A stretch of 60,248 bases of DNA, taken from contig JAHEXW010000010.1 of assembly GCA_023251915.1 (NCBI GenBank), forward strand, positions 1-60,248. The letters run 5' to 3'. The DNA is from Actinomycetes bacterium. GTDB taxonomy: Bacteria > Actinomycetota > JAHEXW01. The position numbers and the translations under genes were made by a program. The notes under the pieces are model-generated. The model did not search any database. It was not told the DNA's origin and was given only the letters and a program-made list of their open reading frames with translations. Shown piece after piece: positions 44,276 to 52,937 of the stretch; the stretch's first letter is position 1; every line of letters starts with the position of its first letter.

Positions 44276-45126
44276 TCGGCAAAGAACTCGGCACAAACGC
44301 CCCGAACACCTGGTGTCCCGGTTGCGGGAATTTCTCTATCCTGAACGCCATGAAAGCAGTTCTGGCCGAGCTGAGCGAAGGCGCACCGGATTTGGCGCGC
44401 ACGGTCCTGGTGGCGGGTATTGGCTGCCACGGCAAGATAGCCGACTATATCAACGTCAACAGTTTCTACTCGATTCACGGCCGCGCCACACCAGCAGCCG
44501 AAGGTATTAAGATCGGCGACCCCGGGCTTCGGGTCATCTGCCATTCGGGCGACGGGGACGCCTACGGGGAGGGCCTTGAGCATCTGATCTTCGCGGCCAA
44601 GCGGAACGTCGACATGACCATGATTGTTCACGACAACCGTGTCTACGGCCTGACAACCGGCCAGTATACTCCCACTTCCCCTCTGGGATTCAAGGGGCGC
44701 TCTACCCCGGCCGGTTCGATCGAGAGCCCCATTAATCCGCTGGCGCTCATGCTGACCAGCGGCGCGACCTTTGTCGCCCGTGGCTATTCGCACGGCATTG
44801 AAAACCTAAAGGATATCTTCCGGGCGGCTATCGCCCACCCCGGATTTTCCTTCATCGATATTCTGCAGGTTTGCGTGACTTTCTTTAACCAGTACGAAGA
44901 TTACACGGCTCGCACTTACGCCCTGGAAAATCATGACGCATCCGATTTTGACGCTGCGGTTAAAAGGGCCCGAGAGTGGGACTACAATTCCACCGACGCG
45001 CGGATTCCATTAGGCGTTTTCTACCGGCACGACGCCCCGGTGTTCGAGGTCAACCCGGCCGACGTCGGCCATAAACCGGCCGAGACGCGCGCCGAATTGG
45101 ACAAATTGCTGGCCCAATACCGCTAG
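44272..45126 (+). CDS. korB: 2-oxoacid:ferredoxin oxidoreductase beta subunit
   Basis: 284 residues, TPP-binding subunit. [13 protein letters not shown] at the N-terminus has cluster-binding cysteines. [20 protein letters not shown] is the TPP/Mg motif, followed by the [16 protein letters not shown] block. No delta (ferredoxin) subunit is encoded nearby, so electrons must go to a separate ferredoxin or, by context, indirectly to the rubredoxin just downstream. ATG at 44272 overlaps the korA stop (ATGA). Confidence 0.94.
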   Translation: MIGKELGTNAPNTWCPGCGNFSILNAMKAVLAELSEGAPDLARTVLVAGIGCHGKIADYINVNSFYSIHGRATPAAEGIKIGDPGLRVICHSGDGDAYGEGLEHLIFAAKRNVDMTMIVHDNRVYGLTTGQYTPTSPLGFKGRSTPAGSIESPINPLALMLTSGATFVARGYSHGIENLKDIFRAAIAHPGFSFIDILQVCVTFFNQYEDYTARTYALENHDASDFDAAVKRAREWDYNSTDARIPLGVFYRHDAPVFEVNPADVGHKPAETRAELDKLLAQYR

Positions 45127-45148
45127 CCTAAGGAGGCTTAGTAAGAAC

Positions 45149-45310
45149 ATGGACAAATACAAATGCACCGTCTGCGGATATATCTACGATCCGACTATCG
45201 GAGACCCGGACAGCGGCGTCATGCCCGGCACCAAATGGGAGGACGTGCCAGCCGACTGGGTTTGCCCGGAATGCGGCGCGACCAAAGACCAATTCGTCAA
45301 GCTGGCTTAG
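45149..45310 (+). CDS. Rubredoxin
   Basis: 53 residues, small iron protein. The iron ligands are Cys6 and Cys9 (CTVC) and Cys39 and Cys42 (CPEC). [22 protein letters not shown] between them is the standard core. It passes single electrons in the cytoplasm, most often to flavodiiron proteins such as the one encoded 23 bases downstream. ATG at 45149; AGGAGG lies 12 bases upstream, somewhat far but unmistakable. Confidence 0.97.
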   Translation: MDKYKCTVCGYIYDPTIGDPDSGVMPGTKWEDVPADWVCPECGATKDQFVKLA

Positions 45311-45333
45311 AAATTGCCTTCAAGGAGGACACA

Positions 45334-46509
45334 ATGGCGGTTCGCAAAATAAAGGACGGGGTCCGGGCGGTCGGCGCTATCGATTGGAGCCGACGCCTGT
45401 TTGATGAATTGATTCCCTTGCCCGAGGGAACGAGCTACAACTCTTACCTGGTCGACGGCAAGAACAAAACGGTTTTGATCGACACGGTCGACCCGGCCAA
45501 ACGCGACGCGTTATTCGCCAACTTGGTCGAAGCCGACGCCGCCAAGATCGACTATATCGTCACGCATCACGCCGAACAAGATCATTCGGGTAGCCTGCCC
45601 GAGGTTATCGCCGCTTTCCCCGAAGCGACCATCGTCTGCAGCGGCAAAGCTAAGCCGCTCTTGATGGATCTGCTGGACCTGTCTGACGAACGATTCATGA
45701 CGGTGGCCGACGGCGACACTCTCGATTTGGGCGGCCGGACGTTACGATTCATCACCACCCCCTGGGTGCATTGGCCGGAGACTATGGTCACGTACCTGGA
45801 GGAAGACAAGATCCTGTTCTCCTGCGACTTCTTCGGCTCACACTTGGCGGCCACCGACCTAATGGCCAGCCAGGCCACGGGCGTGTACCACGCGGCTAAA
45901 AGGTACTACGCCGAGATAATGATGCCCTTCCGGGGACAGATCAACCGGAACCTGGAGAAACTGGCGGACATCGAGATCAATATGATTGCGCCCAGCCACG
46001 GTCCGATACACGACAAGCCCGAGCTGATTCTGGACGCCTATAGATTGTGGGTTAGTGATGCGGTGGTAAACAAGGTCGTGATTCCCTACGTCTCGATGCA
46101 CGGCAGTACCGAGGTCATGGTCGATCACCTGGTCGACGAGCTGACGCGGCGCGGCATTACGGCGAAACCATATTTCTTGAGCCGGACAGACATCGGAGAG
46201 ATGGCCGCCGACCTGGTTGACGCGGCCACGGTCGTTATCGGGACGCCAACCGTCCTAGCCAACCCGCATCCCCTGGCTATCTACGCGGCGACGTTGGTCG
46301 CGGCGCTTAAACCCAAAACGCGGTTCGCCTCTATCATTGGCTCCTACGGCTGGGGCGGCAAAACGATTGAGACTCTAAGCACCATTGTGGGCGGCCTGCC
46401 GCTAGAGTTGATAGAGCCAGTGCTGGTCAAAGGTTATCCTCGTGAGGACGCACTAGAGCGCATCGACGCCTTGGCTGACGAGATCGCGGAGAAACACAAA
46501 ACTTTGTGA
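45334..46509 (+). CDS. FprA-type flavodiiron protein (A-type)
   Basis: 391 residues, O2 and/or NO reductase. The beta-lactamase-like diiron domain has HAEQDH (His79, Glu81, Asp83, His84), His146 in WVHWPE, Asp165 in SCDFFGSH and His222 in APSHGP, so all ligands are present. The flavodoxin domain (from about 250) begins with SMHGSTEVM. There is no fused rubredoxin domain; a separate gene supplies it just upstream. ATG at 45334 has AAGGAGG six bases ahead; the open frame before it overlaps the rubredoxin gene. It ends in a strong terminator, and probably protects anaerobic metabolism from oxygen or NO. Confidence 0.96.
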   Translation: MAVRKIKDGVRAVGAIDWSRRLFDELIPLPEGTSYNSYLVDGKNKTVLIDTVDPAKRDALFANLVEADAAKIDYIVTHHAEQDHSGSLPEVIAAFPEATIVCSGKAKPLLMDLLDLSDERFMTVADGDTLDLGGRTLRFITTPWVHWPETMVTYLEEDKILFSCDFFGSHLAATDLMASQATGVYHAAKRYYAEIMMPFRGQINRNLEKLADIEINMIAPSHGPIHDKPELILDAYRLWVSDAVVNKVVIPYVSMHGSTEVMVDHLVDELTRRGITAKPYFLSRTDIGEMAADLVDAATVVIGTPTVLANPHPLAIYAATLVAALKPKTRFASIIGSYGWGGKTIETLSTIVGGLPLELIEPVLVKGYPREDALERIDALADEIAEKHKTL

Positions 46510-46511
46510 CC

Positions 46512-46543
46512 AACGCTTTAGTGCTTTACCGCACTAAAGCGTT
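46512..46543 (+). terminator. Terminator after fprA
   Basis: Perfect 13-bp stem AACGCTTTAGTGC / GCACTAAAGCGTT with a 6-base loop, starting 3 bases after the fprA stop and followed by TTA. It lies between convergent operons and may also stop leftward transcription from the glycosyltransferase gene. Confidence 0.85.
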
Positions 46544-46566
46544 TTAGCGTGAGGGTTCGCTTTTCG

Positions 46567-47226
46567 TTATTTTGTAGGCACGTTCTTTTTCGCGCTTTGG
46601 GAGGACTTGTGCTTGATGATGTCGCCGTACATGCGCGCTCGCTGATATGCCCCTTTGGCCAGGCCGTTCTTCTCTTCTTTCATGACCTGCGAGACGCCGT
46701 CCAGCTTAACCGCCATAGTTTTAGCTTCTGTCTTCTTGATGTAGTCGTTGATGAGGGTCTCTACGCCGTACCGTGATTTCTTGAAGTCGGGAACGCGCTC
46801 TAAGAGGGTGCGCCTGATCGCGCGCTGGCTATTGATACTGGGCATAAGCTTCTGGCTAAGATTTGTCGCTACCCGTCCGCCGACAAAGCGGCCGGCGGTC
46901 ATCTCTAAATCGGGGTCCTCGCGGAGGGGCCTGATAAGCGCGTCAAGGTGTTCACCTGTTAACCCCGTCAGATCTGCGTCAATGAAGACCAGTACGTCGG
47001 CGTCGGTTCCCCGCATTCCCGCGACCATCGCTCCGCCCTTACCGACGTTGCGGCTGCGGCGCACAACTTTGACTAGGTGTTCGGCTGCGGCGTCTGCGGT
47101 TCCATCCGTACTGCCGTCGTCTACAACGATTACCTCGTCGGCTTCGTTGCTGGCCAGGGCGGCCTTAATGACTTGGCTGATTCTAGCCGCCTCGTTATAC
47201 GCCGGTATGATGATTGCCGCTTTCAT
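46567..47226 (-). CDS. Family 2 glycosyltransferase
   Basis: 219 residues, GT-A fold. IIPAYNEAARI, VVDDGSTDGTAD, the GKGGAMVAGM loop and FIDADLTGL with the metal-binding DxD are the GT2 catalytic blocks. The shape resembles dolichyl-phosphate-mannose or glucosyl-phosphoglycerate type enzymes, but acceptor and sugar cannot be read. There is no membrane segment; the Lys-rich C-terminus (KHKSSQSAKKN) may touch membrane lipids. It follows proS by 54 bases that hold a degenerate repeat. Confidence 0.85.
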   Translation of the reverse strand: MKAAIIIPAYNEAARISQVIKAALASNEADEVIVVDDGSTDGTADAAAEHLVKVVRRSRNVGKGGAMVAGMRGTDADVLVFIDADLTGLTGEHLDALIRPLREDPDLEMTAGRFVGGRVATNLSQKLMPSINSQRAIRRTLLERVPDFKKSRYGVETLINDYIKKTEAKTMAVKLDGVSQVMKEEKNGLAKGAYQRARMYGDIIKHKSSQSAKKNVPTK

Positions 47227-47251
47227 TTAGTGTCCTTGGGTCGCATCGTGC

Positions 47252-47278
47252 CATCATTGGGAGGAACGAAGCAGTCTC
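47252..47278 (-). repeat. Degenerate GCAATGAC-type repeat between proS and the glycosyltransferase
   Basis: On the minus strand GAGACTGCTTCGTTCCTCC is followed by CAATGATG, closely resembling one half of the inverted repeat at 49870-49977 (GAGGTTGCTTCG... and CTCGCAATGAC). It fills most of the gap between the two genes. Confidence 0.45.
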
Positions 47279-47280
47279 GT

Positions 47281-48729
47281 CTAATAAGCCTGGGCAAAGT
47301 ATGTCAGCTTTCCAGGCTTTCCGCATACGACGCATTTGCCAGTGGTCTGCTCGGCCTCGAACGGCAAGACGCGAACGGTCGCTTTGGTCGCGTCTTTCAC
47401 CGCTTGCTCGCAAACCGGATCCTCGCACCAGTGTGTCGACATGAAACCTCGTGTTGTTCGCATCACTGTTGTCATCTCATCCACGGTGTTAACTTCAAAA
47501 GTATTCTCGGTCAAGAATAGTCTAGCCTTGTCATACAATGAACTCTGGATTTTCTCAAGTAAACCCTCAACCTCGGTCTCGATGTTATCTTGAGGAATGA
47601 ACAACTTCTCTTTTGTATCTCGCCTAACGGCTACTACCTGGCCTTTTTCTATGTCTTTGGGTCCGATTTCCAGACGCAGCGGCACTCCCCGCATCTCGTG
47701 TTCATTGAATTTCCAGCCCGGTCGGTACTCGTCTCGAAGGTCAGTCTCGACCCGGAATCTGGTGCGCAAACGGTCCGCCAGACCACGCGCCGCGTCTCCG
47801 ACGAGCTCTCGCGTGTCGTCGCCCCAAATAGGCACGACAACGAGTTGAACGGGAGCGATCCGTGGTGGGAATATCAAGCCGGCGTCATCGCCATGCGTCA
47901 TGACTAAGCCTCCGACCATCCGGGTAGACACGCCCCAGGACGTCTGCCAGACGAACTTCTCGGTCTCGTCTTTGTCCAGGAACTTAATCTCGAACGCCTT
48001 GGCGAAGTTTTGTCCAAGGTCGTGGGTCGTTCCCGCCTGCAGCGCTTTGCCGTCGCTCATCAAGGCCTCCAAAGCGTACGTCGCAGTCGCTCCGGCGAAC
48101 TTCTCGCTTTCTGACTTCCGCCCGACTATAACCGGCATGGCCAGTTCGTTTTCCATGAATTCCCGGTAGACCTCCAGCATTTTCAGCGCTTCCTCTTCCG
48201 CTTCGGCGGCGGTGGCGTGCGCTGTATGCCCCTCTTGCCAAAGGAACTCTGTCGTTCGCAGAAACAGGCGCGTCACTTTCTCCCAGCGTATGATGTTGGC
48301 CCATTGATTTATCAATACCGGCAGATCACGATAGCTGCGAATCCATTTGGCGTACATATGGCAGATGATTGCCTCGGACGTCGGGCGAACGGCCAACCGC
48401 TCCTCCAGCACTTCCCCGCCTCCTTCGGTCACCCAGGCAACCTCGGGCGCAAACCCTTCGACGTGTTCTGCTTCCTTCTTAAGGAAACTCTCCGGTATCA
48501 AGAGGGGGAACGACGCGTTCACGTGCCCTGTCGCCTTGAAACGACGGTCAAGAAGCGCCTGGATGTTCTCCCACAGCGCGTAGCCATATGGCATTATGAC
48601 CATGCAGCCTCTCACCGGCGCGTAGTCGGCCAATTTGGCCATGCGTACTACGTCTGTATACCAGCGGGACATGTTCTGGCTTTTCTTGGTCAGCCGCTCC
48701 GGCATCTTATCTGTTTCACTGTTTGACAT
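47281..48729 (-). CDS. proS: Prolyl-tRNA synthetase, short (archaeal/eukaryote-like) form
   Basis: 482 residues, class II synthetase. Motif 2 (LINQWANIIRWE, LRTTEFLWQEGHTAH) and motif 3 (MVGGLVMTHGDDAGLIFPP) are clear. There is no editing insert between motifs 2 and 3 as in E. coli-type ProS. An extra C-terminal zinc domain (HWCEDPVC and CVVCGKPGKLTYFAQAY, ending in Tyr) marks the ProS type 3 family. It follows ispG by 51 bases. ATG at 48729; no T-box leader is present. Confidence 0.95.
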   Translation of the reverse strand: MSNSETDKMPERLTKKSQNMSRWYTDVVRMAKLADYAPVRGCMVIMPYGYALWENIQALLDRRFKATGHVNASFPLLIPESFLKKEAEHVEGFAPEVAWVTEGGGEVLEERLAVRPTSEAIICHMYAKWIRSYRDLPVLINQWANIIRWEKVTRLFLRTTEFLWQEGHTAHATAAEAEEEALKMLEVYREFMENELAMPVIVGRKSESEKFAGATATYALEALMSDGKALQAGTTHDLGQNFAKAFEIKFLDKDETEKFVWQTSWGVSTRMVGGLVMTHGDDAGLIFPPRIAPVQLVVVPIWGDDTRELVGDAARGLADRLRTRFRVETDLRDEYRPGWKFNEHEMRGVPLRLEIGPKDIEKGQVVAVRRDTKEKLFIPQDNIETEVEGLLEKIQSSLYDKARLFLTENTFEVNTVDEMTTVMRTTRGFMSTHWCEDPVCEQAVKDATKATVRVLPFEAEQTTGKCVVCGKPGKLTYFAQAY

Positions 48730-48780
48730 CTATTCTCCAAACGCTAAAAGGACAGAGTACAAAGTAATCATCGTAATCTA

Positions 48781-49848
48781 TCAGCCCCAGTTTTCCTTTA
48801 TGATATCGATTTCTCTCATCAGCTCTACCAAATACTCTGCGGCATCAACATTCCGAACTACCTCGCCGTTCTTGAATAGTACACCCTTGCCCTTACCGCC
48901 AGCTATGCCGATGTCCGCCTCCCGTGCCTCTCCCGGCCCGTTCACGACACACCCCATGATGGCAATCTTCAGGGGCGGATAGTCAGCCTTCGCCAGAGCG
49001 GTCTCAACCGCAGTGACAAGTGTAATTAAGTCGGCGTCGGTGCGCGCGCACGTCGGGCAGGAAATAATCTCCGGCTTTAGTAACAATCCTAAAGACGCCA
49101 GTATCTCCCTGGCGACTCTCACTTCCTCGACGGGATCGGCGGTCAAAGAAACACGCATTGTGTCCCCTATGCCTTCGGCCAACAATATCCCCAGGCCGAC
49201 AGCCGATTTTATGGTTCCGGCGAACAGCGGCCCCGCTTCGCTGACCCCGATATGCAACGGATAGTCAGTTTGGTTCGACAGCAGTCGATAAGCGTCGATT
49301 GTCGCGCCTGCCGAACTGGCCTTAACCGATATCTTGATGTTCGCAAGTCCCTCGCCCTCGAGAATGGCCACTGTACGCAACGCGCTATCTACCAGGGCCT
49401 CCGGTGTCGGATGGCCGAATTTGGCCAGCAGGTCGCGGCTCAGCGAACCGGCGTTCACTCCAACACGCATCGCAATGCCCCTGGCGACGGCCTCGGCGGC
49501 TACCGTCTTGATATCGTCAACGAGCATGTTCCCGGGGTTTATACGTACGCAATCGGCGCCCTGTTCCATCGCGGTCATCGCCATGCGCCAATCATAATGA
49601 ACGTCAACTATCAGGGGAATATCAATGCCCGCCTTGATCGCCCCGACGGCGCCGGCAGACGGCGCGTCCGGCACGGATACGCGAACCAGCTCACAGCCGG
49701 CTTCGGTCAATCGCCTAATCTGCTCGGTCGTCGCGGCGGCATCGGATGTTTTCGTATTGGTCATTGATTGAACGCGCACGGGCGCGTCGCCTCCGATGGT
49801 GACCCCGCCAACAGCTATTTGTTTGGTCTTTCGTCGCTCGATATTCAT
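48781..49848 (-). CDS. ispG: 4-hydroxy-3-methylbut-2-enyl diphosphate synthase
   Basis: MEP-pathway [4Fe-4S] enzyme making HMBPP; 355 residues. The N-terminal TIM barrel (RKTKQIAVGGVTIGG, VQSMTNTKT) and C-terminal cluster domain (SCPTCART and MGCVVNGPGEA) hold the three Cys ligands plus the Glu. It is part of the dxr-rseP-ispG-proS order common in bacteria. The gap before it contains a large nested inverted repeat. Confidence 0.97.
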   Translation of the reverse strand: MNIERRKTKQIAVGGVTIGGDAPVRVQSMTNTKTSDAAATTEQIRRLTEAGCELVRVSVPDAPSAGAVGAIKAGIDIPLIVDVHYDWRMAMTAMEQGADCVRINPGNMLVDDIKTVAAEAVARGIAMRVGVNAGSLSRDLLAKFGHPTPEALVDSALRTVAILEGEGLANIKISVKASSAGATIDAYRLLSNQTDYPLHIGVSEAGPLFAGTIKSAVGLGILLAEGIGDTMRVSLTADPVEEVRVAREILASLGLLLKPEIISCPTCARTDADLITLVTAVETALAKADYPPLKIAIMGCVVNGPGEAREADIGIAGGKGKGVLFKNGEVVRNVDAAEYLVELMREIDIIKENWG

Positions 49849-49869
49849 CTCGCTCCTGTTTCGCTTCTC

Positions 49870-49977
49870 GGAGGTTGCTTCGTCGTCGTTAACACTCCTC
49901 CTCGCAATGACGCAATGCGTTTCTGTACTGATCGCTGCACGTCATTGCGAGCGAATGAAATGAGCGAAGCAACCTCC
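49870..49977. repeat. Nested inverted repeat between rseP and ispG
   Basis: Outer arms GGAGGTTGCTTCG (49870-49882) and CGAAGCAACCTCC (49965-49977) are perfect 13-bp complements. Inner arms CTCGCAATGACG (49901-49912) and CGTCATTGCGAG (49940-49951) are perfect 12-bp complements. The 108-bp element starts one base beyond the rseP stop codon. It resembles GCAATGAC palindromic elements scattered in many environmental genomes, with no coding capacity, so a nonautonomous dispersed repeat is likely. Confidence 0.8.
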
Positions 49978-49978
49978 C

Positions 49979-51022
49979 TTACTTAAATGGATCCGGGATT
50001 GCTTTGAATATATCCAAATAGACAGCCCATGCCGTCACAAGCAATAGCAGGCCGACGCCGGCGTATTGGTAGCCGTATACCGCCCAGTTGGGCAGCTGCT
50101 TCCTGAATAGACGCTCGACTGACCAGATGACGACGCGCGCCCCGTCTAGCGGGTAGATAGGAATCAGATTCGTGGCGCCGATGGCGACGCTGATGAAAGC
50201 GACAAAGTTCATGAAAATTATGAAGCCATGCTGGGCCGCTTGGCTGGTAACCTGGACTATGCCAACCGGGCTCAGCGGACGAAACGGCAGCTTGCCCAGG
50301 ATGAGCAGCCACAAACTACTGAATATCTGATAGATAAGAGTCGCTGACCAGGTGACTGCGCCCTTTACGGCCGGCCAAAGACCCAATCCTATGTTATATT
50401 TTGTCGGACGTGCTTGCACTCCGATATAACGCACGCCGTCGCGGATCCCGACCTTAGTGACCAAAGCGATTGATGTCTTGCCTCGGCGAACCGTGATCCG
50501 AACGGAATCCGATTTCTTGCCGCGCACATAGGTTACAAAGTCGTCCCACTTCTTTACCTGTTGGTTATCTACCCGGGCAATCACGTCTCCCGGCTTGATG
50601 CCGGCCGCCGCCGCCGGAGAGGCCTTGACCACGCTTTCAATCGTCGTTGTCACACCCGGAACCCCGATCATGAATATGACGACATATATGATAAGGGCCA
50701 TCAGGACGTTCGCCACCGGCCCGCCCAAGACCATCAGGGCGCGTTTCCAATACGGCTGGACAACAAACGCGGCCTGTTCCGCCTCAGGCAGAAGTTCGCG
50801 TTCCCGTGGGTCTAGACCAGGAATCTTGACGTAACCGCCGAAAGGAAAAGGCCCGATACCGTAAACCGTTCCCCGCCATTCCTTTTTGACGAACGGCTTG
50901 CCGTAGCCTAAAACGAAAGTCTCCACAGGCAACTTGAAAAGTTTGGCGAATGCGAAATGGCCGCCCTCGTGCACCAACACAATCACGCTGACCACTAGTA
51001 TTCCGGCGATAATGTACCACAT
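49979..51022 (-). CDS. rseP: RseP-like site-2 protease (RIP metalloprotease)
   Basis: 347 residues, polytopic membrane zinc protease. HEGGH (residues 18-22) gives the zinc ligands in the first helix, and NLIPIYPLDGAR carries the third near the C-terminus. One PDZ domain lies between (about 115-190, PAAAAGIKPGDVIARVDN). It cleaves membrane-bound regulators or signal-peptide remnants. ATG at 51022 follows the dxr stop by four bases; the longer open frame reads inside dxr. GGPVANVLMAL near the middle is the conserved membrane loop. Confidence 0.95.
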   Translation of the reverse strand: MWYIIAGILVVSVIVLVHEGGHFAFAKLFKLPVETFVLGYGKPFVKKEWRGTVYGIGPFPFGGYVKIPGLDPRERELLPEAEQAAFVVQPYWKRALMVLGGPVANVLMALIIYVVIFMIGVPGVTTTIESVVKASPAAAAGIKPGDVIARVDNQQVKKWDDFVTYVRGKKSDSVRITVRRGKTSIALVTKVGIRDGVRYIGVQARPTKYNIGLGLWPAVKGAVTWSATLIYQIFSSLWLLILGKLPFRPLSPVGIVQVTSQAAQHGFIIFMNFVAFISVAIGATNLIPIYPLDGARVVIWSVERLFRKQLPNWAVYGYQYAGVGLLLLVTAWAVYLDIFKAIPDPFK

Positions 51023-51026
51023 AGGC

Positions 51027-52133
51027 TTACCCGTTCCCCCAGGCCGCCAGCCAGGACGCGGCACGTTCGCGCGCCCAGCGCTCGGCTTCTTCCAAGACCT
51101 CAACAGAATCGACCGGCAAGATGGTGTGGCTGCCCAAAACTTCTTCGACGCAATCGCTGATATCGGTGAACCCGCAGGCTCCGCTGCGGAACGCGGCGAC
51201 AGCGACCTCGTTGGCGGCGTTCAAAACCGCCGGCGCCGTTCCGCCCGCGCGCCCTGCCCGATAGGCATAGGACAGACACGGGAACGCTTCGTTATCCGGC
51301 GCTTGAAAGTTGAGTTCGCCCAGCTCGACCAGGTTTATTGTGCCGGCGGGAGCCATCCGGCGGCGCGGGTACGACAGCGCGTATTGGATGGGGATACGCA
51401 TGTCAGTCGGGCCAAGGTGTCCGATCAAACTGCCGTCGACGTATTCCACCAGTGAATGAACGATGCTTTGCGGATGAACTACCACGTCGATCTGATCATA
51501 CGGTACGCCGAACAGAAAATGCGCCTCGATGACCTCTAGTCCCTTGTTCATCATCGTGGCGGAATCGATCGTTATCTTCGGCCCCATTGTCCAGCGCGGA
51601 TGAGCTAGCGCTTCCTCCAGCGTAATTCCACTCAGTTCGCCCCCTGACCGACCCCTAAAAGGGCCGCCGGATGCGGTAATGATGAGCTTGGCTACGTCGG
51701 CGGGGTCTTCACCATGCAGGCACTGAAATAGAGCCGAGTGTTCGCTGTCGATTGGGATGATCTCATGCTCGCCAGCCGCGGCCAAGACGAGTTCGCCCCC
51801 TGCCACCAGGCTTTCTTTGTTGGCAAGCAAGAGCTGTTTGCCGCCGCGCAGAGTCTCAAGCGTCGGCCGTAGACCGATGCTGCCGACCAGCGCGTTAATA
51901 ACCGTATCAGCCTCGTCCAAGCGGCACATCTCGAGCAGTCCGTCTAGGCCGTCTCGACTGGTCAAAGTGGTGCGGGGTGCGACCGGCAGAGCCTTCGCCT
52001 GCGCCCCCAAAAGATCGGCCTGATTATGCGCCGACAAGCCGACGACTCTATATTCGTCCGGATAGCGGGCGATTACCTCTAAGGCTTGTTGTCCGATCGA
52101 CCCGGTTGAGCCGAGAATGACAATATTTCGCAT
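51027..52133 (-). CDS. dxr: 1-deoxy-D-xylulose 5-phosphate reductoisomerase
   Basis: Second step of the MEP isoprenoid pathway; 368 residues. ILGSTGSIGQQALEV binds NADPH, ANKESLVAGG and PIDSEHSALFQ hold metal ligands, and the GPKITIDSATMMNKGLEVIEAH block is present. It starts 18 bases after cdsA, followed closely by rseP. Confidence 0.97.
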   Translation of the reverse strand: MRNIVILGSTGSIGQQALEVIARYPDEYRVVGLSAHNQADLLGAQAKALPVAPRTTLTSRDGLDGLLEMCRLDEADTVINALVGSIGLRPTLETLRGGKQLLLANKESLVAGGELVLAAAGEHEIIPIDSEHSALFQCLHGEDPADVAKLIITASGGPFRGRSGGELSGITLEEALAHPRWTMGPKITIDSATMMNKGLEVIEAHFLFGVPYDQIDVVVHPQSIVHSLVEYVDGSLIGHLGPTDMRIPIQYALSYPRRRMAPAGTINLVELGELNFQAPDNEAFPCLSYAYRAGRAGGTAPAVLNAANEVAVAAFRSGACGFTDISDCVEEVLGSHTILPVDSVEVLEEAERWARERAASWLAAWGNG

Positions 52134-52151
52134 CCCCAGGTGACTCCTTTG

Positions 52152-52937
52152 CTAATGCAGCAGTTTTAAAAGAAAGAAAACGAATGGGGCGGTGAAAAAC
52201 AATCCGTCGAAGCGGTCGAGGATACCACCGTGTCCGGGTATGGCTGTGCCGTAGTCTTTGATGCCGACCTCGCGCTTCAACATCGAGGCGACAAGGTCGC
52301 CAATCTGCGCCAGAACTCCGACGAGAGCGCCCAAAACAATGGCTTGAGGCCAGCTCAACCAACCGGCGGCCGCGCCGACAGCGGTCGCCCCAATGGCTGC
52401 TACAACACCGGCGATAGCTCCCTCGATCGTTTTGTGCGGACTTATGTCCGGCGCCAGCTTATGACGGCCTAGCCAGCGCCCAAAGAAGTAGGCCGCAATG
52501 TCGCAGGCCCAAACGGCGCCTACGGCAACCAGGAGGTATTCACGGCCATGCGCCATCAACCTCGTCGAGATCAGGAAGCTGGGCAGCAACCCCGCGTAGA
52601 GGACGCCCAAAACGGTAACGCCAGCGTCGACGCCGGCCCGAACGCGCCGCCGCGCGAATATTTGCCAGATGAGTGTAATCGCGACCAGGATCGCAAGCAG
52701 CGCGGGTACGTAGGCCTGATAGCCAAGAATCGTCATTACGGGCAGGACGGCCCCGAAAGCAACCCCGGCCCACAGGGCCGGAAAAATGTTTTTGTTTGGC
52801 CACGGGAGATAATATTCGAACAGACCGATTATGACCAGCACTGTGATCGCGGTGGCGAACCAGCCCGATCCGAGCCAGATCATGGCGACAAATATCGGTG
52901 CGCCGATCACGGCGCTCAAAATACGCAACCGCAGCAT
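52152..52937 (-). CDS. cdsA: Phosphatidate cytidylyltransferase
   Basis: Makes CDP-diacylglycerol for phospholipid synthesis; 261 residues with about eight membrane helices. The family signature KLAPDISPHKTIEGAIAG is present, ending in the IKDYGTAIPGHGGILDRFDGL block. ATG at 52937 abuts the uppS stop. Standard placement between uppS and dxr. Confidence 0.95.
   Translation of the reverse strand: MLRLRILSAVIGAPIFVAMIWLGSGWFATAITVLVIIGLFEYYLPWPNKNIFPALWAGVAFGAVLPVMTILGYQAYVPALLAILVAITLIWQIFARRRVRAGVDAGVTVLGVLYAGLLPSFLISTRLMAHGREYLLVAVGAVWACDIAAYFFGRWLGRHKLAPDISPHKTIEGAIAGVVAAIGATAVGAAAGWLSWPQAIVLGALVGVLAQIGDLVASMLKREVGIKDYGTAIPGHGGILDRFDGLFFTAPFVFFLLKLLH

Noticed and set aside
43951-44793. 280-codon open frame on the minus strand
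   Set aside because: Antisense to korA/korB, both clearly real; composition is that of a reversed coding strand.
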